64,000 nt of DNA from CAWFGW01 sp963815495 (GCA_963815495.1 CAWFGW010000028.1:310001-374000), one strand, 5' to 3'. Shown: positions 47,120 to 54,149, numbered from the stretch's first letter. Made by a program: numbers and translations. The notes: generated by a model from the letters alone, not told the origin.

Positions 47120-47779
47120 ATGCTCAGACCAACTGCTTTACTGTTTTTTTTAATCGTGACTTTCGGAGCTTATTCCCAGAGTGTACCATTTGTTTATCCG
47201 TTGAAAAAAAACACCCTTTTTAAATTTGTCAAAAAAGATTCGCTTAATCATGAAGTAGGAACAGTGACCTTAAAAGTAATTTATCATAAAGGTAATCAGA
47301 CACAAATAAAGAAAACAGAAGTGATTGACAAAGACACCATTTCCTTTATATTTTCACTCAAGTCTGATTCTACTGGTTTTTCCCTAAGTCCCTATTTTTT
47401 TCTTAATGCAAAAGAGGTGGAGGGGTTTAAGGCTTTAAAGCTACATGAACCAACTGAGCGATTAGCATATCCACCTGTGTTTGAAACGGATACTCTTGAA
47501 GAAGTTGCTTTTGACCTAAAGTTTAAATATGAAGGTCAAAAATTAGCAGATTATCATATTTTATTTCATGACAGAACAATTGAAAATGGAACCTTTTTGT
47601 ATACCCCTTTTGGCCGAAAATATTGTTATAAATCAATTACCCATAAAAAGGAATCCATTTTATTTCGAGAGAAAAACTATAAATACATCGATTGGTATTG
47701 TTCTCAAGGATTAGTGAAACGTGAGGTGTTTTTGAATGAAAAACTCATGTATACCTATGAGTTGAAATCGGTAGATTAA
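47120..47779 (+). CDS. Exported protein of unknown function
   Basis: The frame also has an earlier ATG at 47102. The start at 47120 (MLRPTALLFFLIVTFGAYSQ) is preferred because it begins a signal peptide directly and leaves room for a leader after the promoter element. The mature protein of about 200 residues is beta-rich with many Lys and aromatic residues (TLKVIYHKGNQTQ, YIDWYCSQGLVK). No family is recognised. It is the last ordinary gene before the repeat array. Confidence 0.65.
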   Translation: MLRPTALLFFLIVTFGAYSQSVPFVYPLKKNTLFKFVKKDSLNHEVGTVTLKVIYHKGNQTQIKKTEVIDKDTISFIFSLKSDSTGFSLSPYFFLNAKEVEGFKALKLHEPTERLAYPPVFETDTLEEVAFDLKFKYEGQKLADYHILFHDRTIENGTFLYTPFGRKYCYKSITHKKESILFREKNYKYIDWYCSQGLVKREVFLNEKLMYTYELKSVD

Positions 47780-47844
47780 TCGTCTGCCGAGATTCTGACA
47801 GAAACGAAGAATCTTAGCTGGTTCAGGCCATTTGTCTTATTGAT

Positions 47845-48222
47845 AACTCATGGCGTTCGTTTAGTTGTATAAGGAGTGACTTATTTGGAAAACCAAGAGA
47901 AGACGGGGAAGGTAGTTGTCGAACGCGTTTTGCTAAGGCAACGCGCCCGATTGGGGGGTGACTTATTTGGGAAACCAGAAGAAGACGAGAAAGATAGTTG
48001 TCGAACGCGTTTTGCTAAGGCAACGCGACCGATTGGGGTATTACTCGATGCTAGACTACTACCTAAAAACATAACCTCAAATTCAGTGAACCGCCAAGTA
48101 CAGCCTGTCCCGCACTTGATGCGGGAAGACCCGTATGCTTGGTGGTCCCGACCTCCGGTACGGGACAAGTAGTGAGAGGCGCATCCCGACTAATTTAGTC
48201 GGGACCGTCTACTCGATTAGCT
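47845..48222. repeat. Composite repeat copy A (array left end)
   Basis: This copy lacks the palindrome half present in copies B and C. It begins at AACTCATGGCG, carries the GTGACTTATTTGG block twice in tandem (period 82 bp, 47876-48039) and then a structured part. That part holds a domain V/VI-like 3' end with three TCCCG...CGGGA palindromes (48108-48126, 48146-48165, 48184-48204). It ends CTACTCGATTAG, 11 bp before the stop codon of the neighbouring minus-strand gene. Two frames of 95 and 98 codons cross it but are repeat sequence, not genes. Confidence 0.85.
48088..48218 (+). ncRNA. Group IIC intron-like 3' end (domains V and VI), copy A
   Basis: GAACCGCCAAG pairs with CTTGGTGGT, then TAC pairs with GTA past a 2-nt TG bulge. 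This is the domain V plan with a CGC triad as in group IIC introns, but its tip holds an extra hairpin. A 26-bp insert follows, then domain VI: GAGAGGCG pairs with CGTCTACTC and leaves a bulged A 7 nt before the end CTCGAT, the usual branch-point position. No intron-encoded reverse transcriptase and no room for full domains I-IV are present, so this is a remnant or miniature form. Inference from secondary structure. Confidence 0.55.
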
Positions 48223-48232
48223 GCTGCCTTTA

Positions 48233-49060
48233 TTATTCTTTTTCTATTACTTCATTTAGCTTTAAAAGATAAGTCAAACCATTTGAATCTTTAATGTCTT
48301 TCAGTTTGAATTGATTATCAATTATATCATCTGTCAATTGCGGAGTTTTTAAATTTGTAGTTATAAACCCAAGAATCGCAGCTGGTAAATTTATTGCTGA
48401 CAGAGTGCCACCTGCTATTACAGCTATCACATTGTTTTTAACGACTTTCAGAATGTCTGCAAACTTCTTGTCTCTTACTCTTCTAATTTCATTTTTTAGT
48501 TCAAAAAGTTTAGGGTTGATTTCAGTGTCGATAATATTTTGAATGTCTTTATCAGATAATGCAAATCCTTCTTTAGCAAGTTGGGCTTCTAGTCTGTTAA
48601 TTTCAATAGTCCAACTTTCGTAATACTTCTTCGTGTCTTCACGGAAACCAAGAATTTCTTCAACTGGAATTTTCAACAAAGCTTCATCAGGAATCATACT
48701 TTGAAAGAGTTTCATTCCTAATGATCTTGAGTTATGGTTTTTACCTGTGTATAGCTCTGAGGAAAGTCTAAGGTTTATCAACTTATCCAAAAATGGATTT
48801 ATAGAGGTAGGGTTACTGGCTATCTTATTTGAAATATGGGTAACGGAGGTTACTCTTAGTGACTCTTCTGAAAGAATCATTTTGACTGCTTGATAAGCAT
48901 TGTCTTTGTTGTTAATTTCGAAGTGAAAGCCCGTTAAGTCAACAGAGTTTAAATCAGTATGTGAAATTTCTTCTTGATTGTCTAGAATCCATGAATGAAA
49001 GTCTTTGAACTCAGCTGCTGCTCTGTTATTATCCGTATCGAAGAAATGACTGTAAACCAT
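48233..49060 (-). pseudogene. C-terminal part of a frameshifted protein (partner of DUF4365)
   Basis: The frame encodes 275 residues starting MVYSHFFDTDNN. It contains a coiled helical region (TKKYYESWTIEINRLEAQL) and one hydrophobic helix near the C-terminus (VIAVIAGGTLSAINLPAAILG). The ATG follows a TAG stop directly in its own frame and lies inside the upstream 127-residue frame. Inserting one base (AGATGG to AGAATGG) would join ...DGIRNR to MVYSHFF in a single protein of about 377 residues. That makes a recent one-base deletion or a sequencing error likely. An independently started gene is the alternative. Family unknown. Confidence 0.6.
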
Positions 49061-49365
49061 CTATTTCTTATTCCATCAATTACAGTAGAAATAAAATCTG
49101 GGTTAGCTATATCTGTTCTAAAATACTGTTGATAGAATCCTGAATTAAAAACTGTATTAGGTGGCTCTTCAACTCTTAATTTAACTGGTGAATGCTCAAA
49201 CTGAGGTAATAGTCCACGAATTCCCGATGGCATTCCAACTGTTCCTAAATCCTTAATAAACTGAATGGAAGGTCGCTCGACAAAAGCTATCTCGTCACCA
49301 AGCAGTAACAGTCGTTTGAATGTCAATTCGTCAATGTTCGGTGAATCTGAGAATACAAGTTTCAT
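48982..49365 (-). pseudogene. N-terminal part of the same frameshifted protein
   Basis: The 127-codon frame begins MKLVFSDSPNIDELTFKRLL, followed by LLGDEIAFVERPSIQF and PQFEHSPVKLRVEEPP. The last 25 codons after NRW (FTVISSIRIITEQQL...) look like out-of-frame translation. The ATG overlaps the DUF4365 stop by 4 nt (ATGA), so the two are translationally coupled. The intact protein would be DUF4365's operon partner. No family is recognised with confidence. Confidence 0.6.
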
Positions 49366-50420
49366 TTGGCCTTTTTCTTTTTTTTCTGTTCAATAGACTG
49401 CTTTAAATCGAATAAATAAGTGTTAAAGGATTCTTCATTTTCAAATTCGGTCTGTTCGTAATCTACATGAATTATTTTTTCATGCTCTCTTACTGTTGGA
49501 ACTTTTGTTTGATGCACCAACTTCAAATAGGTCATATCCTTGTTTAACCAATAATATGCTCCTTTAAGAACTAGCTGGTTGTATTCCTCAACTTTGTCAA
49601 GTAAGATAGGGTATATTACTTTTAACGGTGTCTTTGCAACCTGATTTGATACTTCTTCATATGACCAATCTGTTTTTTGAGCCCAATAGTCAAATGAAAA
49701 AAGATACTTTCTTTCCTCTTTTTCAAGGTCTGAAATTTGTTCGGGAAGCCCTTGGTTAATCAGGATTTTAGAACATTCTAAGACAGTTTTGAATATGTCT
49801 AACTTTTGAACCTCTGTCCATGCGTCATAGTGCCATGTGTCCGTATATAATTCGAAAATGGCATGAATGTTCCTTAGAAGAGTTTTGTGAGCATAAATTA
49901 TATCAGTAACACTGGGCTGAAAGGCTATCATTTTCACTATTAGGCTAGACATAAAGTTTTCAGTTTTCTCTTTCTTCTTGATTTCTTCTTTAGAGAAAGG
50001 TAAATTAACAGCAGGAAGAAATTCAATTGTTTTAGTCTTATCAGATGCATCTAGTAAACATGTTGCTTGCCAAAATATTGATTTTGTGAAGTAAATTTTC
50101 TCAGTACTAAGATCTACTGCAAAAGCAATGACATGAGACCTGAAGCTCAATTCAGTCCAATAAAGTAATGTAGATTGTTTTATACCTCCAACAGTGGGGG
50201 GTTTGTCTTTCCTGATGTTAATATCCTCAGCACTTTTTACCTGTGCTTTTAGATATTTACCTATAAGCCTTTCTTCATGAACAATCTCAATTTCAAAATC
50301 TATTCCATAGTCATTCTCGGTAGCATTTCTAAAAATTCCCAAGTCTTTTAATCTATATAACAGTATCGCAAAAGAGTCAGATTGCGATTTGTGCTGTTTT
50401 ATTCTTTTGGGAAAGTCCAT
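49362..50420 (-). CDS. DUF4365 domain protein, PD-(D/E)XK nuclease-like
   Basis: In this 352-residue cytosolic protein residues 1-145 fit DUF4365: RIKQHKSQSDSFAILLYRL, NDYGIDFEIEIV and YLKAQVKSA. The Asp, Glu and QVK spacing resembles a PD-(D/E)XK nuclease core. The remaining 200 residues are helical and charged, ending in a Lys-rich tail (EQKKKKKAK), with no recognised domain. DUF4365 often occurs in accessory loci, including defence-related contexts. It is the first gene of the leftmost cassette and overlaps its partner by 4 nt. Nuclease activity is inferred only from the motif. Confidence 0.72.
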   Translation of the reverse strand: MDFPKRIKQHKSQSDSFAILLYRLKDLGIFRNATENDYGIDFEIEIVHEERLIGKYLKAQVKSAEDINIRKDKPPTVGGIKQSTLLYWTELSFRSHVIAFAVDLSTEKIYFTKSIFWQATCLLDASDKTKTIEFLPAVNLPFSKEEIKKKEKTENFMSSLIVKMIAFQPSVTDIIYAHKTLLRNIHAIFELYTDTWHYDAWTEVQKLDIFKTVLECSKILINQGLPEQISDLEKEERKYLFSFDYWAQKTDWSYEEVSNQVAKTPLKVIYPILLDKVEEYNQLVLKGAYYWLNKDMTYLKLVHQTKVPTVREHEKIIHVDYEQTEFENEESFNTYLFDLKQSIEQKKKKKAK

Positions 50421-50444
50421 GTTCTCCTTGTGGTTTTAGGTTGC

Positions 50445-50907
50445 GGCTAACAATTGGATATGACACATATATGTCATATCCAGATTATATGTTTATTTCC
50501 TCTAAAGTAACATAAAATCTTAATCTAAAAGCTACTAACCCTCTTTCTTATAAAGAAGCAAGAAAAAATACGCGCAGATTACGCGTTTATTAAACGCTTA
50601 AACTCATGGCGCTCGTTGCGTAGCATAACGAGTGACTTATTTGGAAAAACCAGAAGGAGACGAGAAAGGTAGTTGTTGAACGCGTTTTGCTATCGCAAGG
50701 CCCGATTGGGGGAACTACTATTACCTTATCAAGACTGAGAAGAAGAGGTTATCACTCTATGCTAGACTACTACCTAAAAACACAACCTCAAATTCAGTGA
50801 ACCGCCAAGTACAGCCTGTCCTCGAATTTAATGCGGGAAGACCCGTATGCTTGGTGGTGTGAGAGCCTCAACCTGAGTAATTCCGCTCAGGTCGGGCTTC
50901 TCGATTA
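50445..50907. repeat. Composite repeat copy B
   Basis: This is the most complete copy. It opens with GGCTAACAATTG, then a perfect 10-bp-arm hairpin (50456-50481, GGATATGACA/TGTCATATCC), a conserved AT-rich block (CTCTAAAGTAACATAAAATC) and a CTCGTT/AACGAG hairpin directly before GTGACTTATTTGG. A domain V/VI-like structure follows, ending CTTCTCGATTAG. The end overlaps the stop codon of the 360-residue gene. Outside its borders the sequence is unrelated to the other copies. Confidence 0.88.
50799..50905 (+). ncRNA. Group IIC intron-like 3' end (domains V and VI), copy B
   Basis: GAACCGCCAAG pairs with CTTGGTGGT as in copy A, and GGTGGTGTGAGAG is uninterrupted, the form usual in group IIC introns. 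The domain VI helix pairs GAGAGCC with GGCTTCTC, but a T replaces the bulged branch-point A seen in copy A, and the tip is a CCTGAG/CTCAGG hairpin. The tip hairpin of domain V is degenerate (TCCTCG versus CGGGA). Splicing through a branch seems impossible here. Structural inference. Confidence 0.5.
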
Positions 50908-51987
50908 GTCAACGTTTTTAGATTTCATAATATATTCGTTAAAATATTCTTCATAATCATTATAAAATCTAGCCATATTTTCTTTTGCATATGGAATCCT
51001 CCTTTTTTGGTCAATATAGTCACGCTCCATGATTGATTTGAATACATCATTATCTTTTCCTGCTATTGCTTTCCATCCATTAATCATAACAGAGTTCTTT
51101 TTCAAGGTCTTAAATAATTTTTCATCTAATGTCAAGGGAATATTGGGGTAATAATTTCTTCCATTTTTTTGTAATTCATTTTGCGAAATAATATTACCTC
51201 GTAGAAACATTTCTAAATCTCCGATACCACTAACGCTCTTTTTCTTAATTTTAACTACTGATTTTAAATGATTTGGTGTCGGAATAAATCCAAAATGTTC
51301 TTTAACTTTAGCAACTTTATTAAGTCTTTCTAATATATACTCCTCTATTAATTTGTAAATTACATTATCAGAGAAGTACTCTGTATCAACTGAGTTTATA
51401 TATAAACTTGTTAATACATCAGGCATTAAGTTTTTGAAATACTCCTTTGGAAAGCCCCTTTCTAAAAGGTGTTTTTCTAATTCTGCATATTCAAATCTGT
51501 AATCTTTTATACGAGTCAATTCACTAAAAATCACACCTTCATCATGCATTACTCTTTGAAAGGAGTCATTGGCAGAATTAAAATCAATTATCCGCTCATC
51601 GTTAAATAGTTCCAAATCAATCGTTTTTTCAAATGTTTCTCTGACATACTGAAACTTATCCCAATATTCATTTAAATTCTGAAATGGAGACTTTCTTGCA
51701 AATTCATAAAATACTGTTGGAAAAACTGAAATTCTAGCTCTAAAAAAAAATTGCTGTTTATACCAATCAAAAAAAACAAGAACTGCCAATATATTAGGAG
51801 TCAATTTATTCGCTTTTAGCTCCTCCAGTCGAATAAAGATATTATTATCTAATATCAAATTGTATGGTCCTTTCAATAACGTACCAGAAGCAAAAGATTC
51901 CCTTAAGAAATAACTCATTTTAAAGAATTCATATTGATTCTTGTTATTCAGTTTACCTAATTCTGATAATAAATAAGATTTATCCAT
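50905..51987 (-). CDS. Unknown protein with PIN-like features, single-gene cassette
   Basis: The 360-residue cytosolic protein includes LILDNNIFIRLEE near residue 45, GIGDLEMFLRGN near 257 and PLTLDEKLFKTL near 285. The order of acidic residues after hydrophobic strands recalls the PIN ribonuclease fold (first-strand Asp, later Asp pair), but length and spacing are unusual. The rest is helical and Lys/Glu/Tyr-rich. Its stop codon is at the edge of repeat B and its start is 46 bp from repeat C. RNase activity is a guess from motifs; no other domain is recognised. Confidence 0.6.
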   Translation of the reverse strand: MDKSYLLSELGKLNNKNQYEFFKMSYFLRESFASGTLLKGPYNLILDNNIFIRLEELKANKLTPNILAVLVFFDWYKQQFFFRARISVFPTVFYEFARKSPFQNLNEYWDKFQYVRETFEKTIDLELFNDERIIDFNSANDSFQRVMHDEGVIFSELTRIKDYRFEYAELEKHLLERGFPKEYFKNLMPDVLTSLYINSVDTEYFSDNVIYKLIEEYILERLNKVAKVKEHFGFIPTPNHLKSVVKIKKKSVSGIGDLEMFLRGNIISQNELQKNGRNYYPNIPLTLDEKLFKTLKKNSVMINGWKAIAGKDNDVFKSIMERDYIDQKRRIPYAKENMARFYNDYEEYFNEYIMKSKNVD

Positions 51988-52034
51988 TGTTTATTTAAAT
52001 CAGGGGTGTTTTACTGACTCGGATGCTTAATGTT

Positions 52035-52326
52035 GGCTAACAATTGAATATGACACATATGTGTCATATCCAGATTATATGTTTATTTCCTCTAAAGTAA
52101 CATAAAATCTTAATCTAAAAGCTAATAACCCTCTTTATCATAAAGAAGTAAGAAAAAGTATGCGCAGATTAAGCGCTTATTAAACTCTTAAACTCATGGC
52201 GTTCGTTGCGTAGTAGAACGAGTGACTTATTTGGAAAACCAGAAGAAGACGGGGAAGGTAGTTGTCGAACGCGTTTTGCTAAGGCAACGCGACCAATTGG
52301 GGAGGCGCATCCCCAATTGGCTGCCG
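52035..52326. repeat. Composite repeat copy C (internal deletion form)
   Basis: The first two thirds match copy B, starting with GGCTAACAATTG and a perfect 22-bp palindrome at 52048-52069 (ATATGACACAT/ATGTGTCATAT). After the GTGACTTATTTGG block the domain V region is missing: GATTGGGG-type sequence joins directly to AGGCGCATCCC. This leaves a perfect hairpin at 52293-52320 (CCAATTGGGG/CCCCAATTGG) as its end. The two outer ends (GGCTAACAATTG and CAATTGGCTGCC) are partly inverted copies of each other, like terminal repeats. Confidence 0.88.
52293..52320. terminator. Perfect hairpin after the ClpP-like gene
   Basis: CCAATTGGGGA pairs with TCCCCAATTGG (11 bp, loop GGCGCA), 11 bp after the ClpP-like stop codon. 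It may end the cassette transcript, though no T-run follows. It could equally be a recombination or structural end of the repeat. Confidence 0.45.
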
Positions 52327-52331
52327 TTTTA

Positions 52332-52868
52332 TTAATCCTCGCATTGAATCCTAATAAACGGAGGGTTAAATTTATCCGTTGAAATTGCTCCTATTGAATA
52401 ATTTGCAATTTCAATAGAATCACAAATCCAAATATCATCTAATGAATTTCTCATTGTAGAAATATAAGTAGAAGGTAGTTTAATTCTGCTTTCAAAAATA
52501 GCAAGCATTTTGTCATTAAATTCAACTCTTTGCATTTCCTTTTCTGGAGACACTATTACTCCATCTTTCAATCTTACTGCATGAAAGAGAAATTTTGTAT
52601 TAGGAAGTACATATCTATGATTAAATGCCAAAAACATTACAGTCCCCGCTGAACGTATTTCTCCAATATTATAAATATGAATTGGAAAGTTTAAACTTTG
52701 AATAAAATCATAGAATAAGAATGCTTCATTAATTTCACGACCAGTTGTAGCAAATAATAAATTAATCCTTTCAGGATTTCTATTTATGGCATTAGAAATT
52801 TCATCTTGAAGTCGCAAACGATTTGTAGAATTGATTGGACATCCCTTAAATTCAGTATTAATTATCAT
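52332..52868 (-). CDS. ClpP-like serine protease homologue
   Basis: The 178-residue protein matches the ClpP/crotonase-like fold: GEIRSAGTVMFL with nucleophile Ser73, FLFHAV with His96, and an Asp in the SLDDIW region for the triad. It is shorter than true ClpP (about 200) and lacks the usual Clp ATPase-docking features that I can recognise, so it may work without ClpX/ClpA. Its start lies 11 nt inside the end of the beta-solenoid gene, so translation is coupled. The pair likely acts together. Related stand-alone ClpP-like genes occur in phage and accessory loci. Confidence 0.78.
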   Translation of the reverse strand: MIINTEFKGCPINSTNRLRLQDEISNAINRNPERINLLFATTGREINEAFLFYDFIQSLNFPIHIYNIGEIRSAGTVMFLAFNHRYVLPNTKFLFHAVRLKDGVIVSPEKEMQRVEFNDKMLAIFESRIKLPSTYISTMRNSLDDIWICDSIEIANYSIGAISTDKFNPPFIRIQCED

Positions 52869-53154
52869 TGATTATAGCTTTATTGTCAATATCAAATTGT
52901 CCACCAGATTGTATTAGTTTTCCATTCACGATTCCATATATTTTGCATTCCCCGTGATTTATTATATCACCATTAATTGTCCCATAAGTAAATAATGATG
53001 AACCTTCATTAATCATTATGCTTCCATTTATAGTTCCGTGAACAATAAAATTTGATGAATTATCTATTACCACATTCCCCGTAATCATTCCGAGCAATTT
53101 TGTTTGCTGGTCAATAGTCACATCTTGCTTAATGTTTGTATTAATCTCAATCAT
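52858..53154 (-). CDS. Bactofilin-like beta-solenoid protein
   Basis: The 98-residue protein is almost all short repeats of 16-19 residues: GNVVIDNSSNFIVHG, GSIMINEGSSLFTYG, GDIINHGECKIYG, GKLIQSGGQFDI. These repeats form a right-handed beta-helix as in bactofilins and other polymer-forming proteins. No signal peptide or membrane helix is present. It is first in a two-gene cassette with the ClpP-like protease, overlapping it by 11 nt. Whether it polymerises or acts as a protease substrate or scaffold is unknown. Confidence 0.75.
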   Translation of the reverse strand: MIEINTNIKQDVTIDQQTKLLGMITGNVVIDNSSNFIVHGTINGSIMINEGSSLFTYGTINGDIINHGECKIYGIVNGKLIQSGGQFDIDNKAIINDN

Positions 53155-53218
53155 TTCGTATATTATTTTTCAAATTTAAAAATCAATTATAAATATGCAC
53201 TGCTGTGTTTTTAAAATG

Positions 53219-53390
53219 GCAGCCAACAGCTGGGTAACACACATATATGTCATATCCAGATTATATGTTTATTTACTCTAAAGTAACATAAAATCTTAAT
53301 CTAAAAGCAAGCAACCATGTTTCTTATAAAGAAGTAAGCAAAAATACCCGCTGATTAAGCGCTTAATAAACGTTTAATCAGCGGGTAGAA
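53219..53390. repeat. Composite repeat copy D (array right end)
   Basis: It shares the AT-rich block (TTATATGTTTATTTACTCTAAAG, split here for length at 53262) with copies B and C but lacks the GTGACTTATTTGG part and any intron-like structure. Its GATATGACA arm is degraded. Where B and C diverge, D has a perfect 14-bp-arm hairpin at 53345-53387 (TACCCGCTGATTAA/TTAATCAGCGGGTA). It forms the boundary with the chromosomal sirtuin gene. Confidence 0.8.
53345..53387. terminator. Long perfect hairpin downstream of the sirtuin gene
   Basis: TACCCGCTGATTAA and TTAATCAGCGGGTA form a perfect 14-bp stem with a 15-nt loop. It lies 58 bp after the sirtuin stop codon and could end the topA-sirtuin transcript, or be the intact form of the structure that copies B and C lost. 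No long T-run is present. Confidence 0.5.
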
Positions 53391-53445
53391 TTCCATGGTA
53401 TGCGTTATAGAGCAAAACCGCAACTTATAAGTTAAAATCCACTAA

Positions 53446-54147
53446 CTAAAGCGCAGTACTTTGTCGTAAAAGTTCATTCTGTAAATACAACATTCCTTCC
53501 GAACCCGATTTTTCAATCAGGTGCAAGTTTTTACGCGGTGTGACGTAAGGCATTTTAGGGTCAATCACATATTTGGGTATGGCATTGTCCACGAAATCAA
53601 TTAAACTAGCTGCAGGGTACACGTTTAATGACGTGCCTATGACTAAAAATACATCCGCTTTCTGTACGTATTTGACGGCTTCTTCTATCATTGGCACCAA
53701 CTCACCAAACCAGACAATGTGGGGGCGAAGTTGTGCGCCTAGTTCACAGACATCTCCTACATTTAGTTCGTGGCCTTCTATGTCATAGACTAATGAGGGA
53801 TCTTTTGTGCTTCTTGCCTTAAAAAGTTCACCGTGTAGGTGAATGACATGACTTGATCCCGCTTTTTCGTGAAGATGATCGACATTTTGAGTGATGATGG
53901 TTACATCAAAATAGTCTTCAAGCTCTGCTAAAATCTGGTGACCTCGGTTTGGTTGTACGGTGGATGCCTGTTTTCTTCGTTTGTTATAGAAAGCCAAGAC
54001 TAACTGCATGTTGTTAACCCAACCCTGTAGGCTAGCCACCTCCATGACATCGTGTCCTTCCCACAGTCCATTCGCATCTCTGAACGTAGCAATGCCACTT
54101 TCAGCACTAATTCCGGCTCCAGAAAGTACAACGAGTTTCTTTTTCAA
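53446..54147 (-). CDS. cobB: SIR2 family NAD-dependent protein deacylase
   Basis: The 233-residue sirtuin has the NAD-binding SGAGISAESGIATFRD, TQNVDHLHEKAG with catalytic-region residues, and the general-base His in IHLHGELF. The usual four zinc-binding cysteines are absent: the region from GELFKARST to GDVCELG has a single Cys. Some bacterial sirtuins of this kind lack zinc. It removes acetyl or succinyl groups from lysines, forming nicotinamide and O-acyl-ADP-ribose. It follows topA by 2 bp in an operon. Confidence 0.88.
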   Translation of the reverse strand: MKKKLVVLSGAGISAESGIATFRDANGLWEGHDVMEVASLQGWVNNMQLVLAFYNKRRKQASTVQPNRGHQILAELEDYFDVTIITQNVDHLHEKAGSSHVIHLHGELFKARSTKDPSLVYDIEGHELNVGDVCELGAQLRPHIVWFGELVPMIEEAVKYVQKADVFLVIGTSLNVYPAASLIDFVDNAIPKYVIDPKMPYVTPRKNLHLIEKSGSEGMLYLQNELLRQSTAL

Positions 54148-54149
54148 AC

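Noticed and set aside
47876..48172. Open frames of 98 (plus) and 95 (minus) codons across repeat copy A
   Set aside because: They consist of the tandem 82-bp block and hairpin sequence shared with non-coding copies B and C, where the frames are not maintained; composition is unlike the neighbouring proteins.
47845..50907. Complete group II introns
   Set aside because: No reverse transcriptase/maturase frame and too few bases between presumed 5' and 3' ends for domains I-IV; only the 3' end structure is supported.
50445..53390. Canonical integron attC sites
   Set aside because: The repeat ends carry GTTAGCC or GTTGGCT, which do not fit GTTRRRY, and no paired RYYYAAC core at a typical 60-140 bp distance is seen. 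The integron link is kept only as an analogy.
47845..53390. CRISPR array
   Set aside because: Repeats are hundreds of bases long, separated by whole genes, with no short regular spacers and no cas genes.
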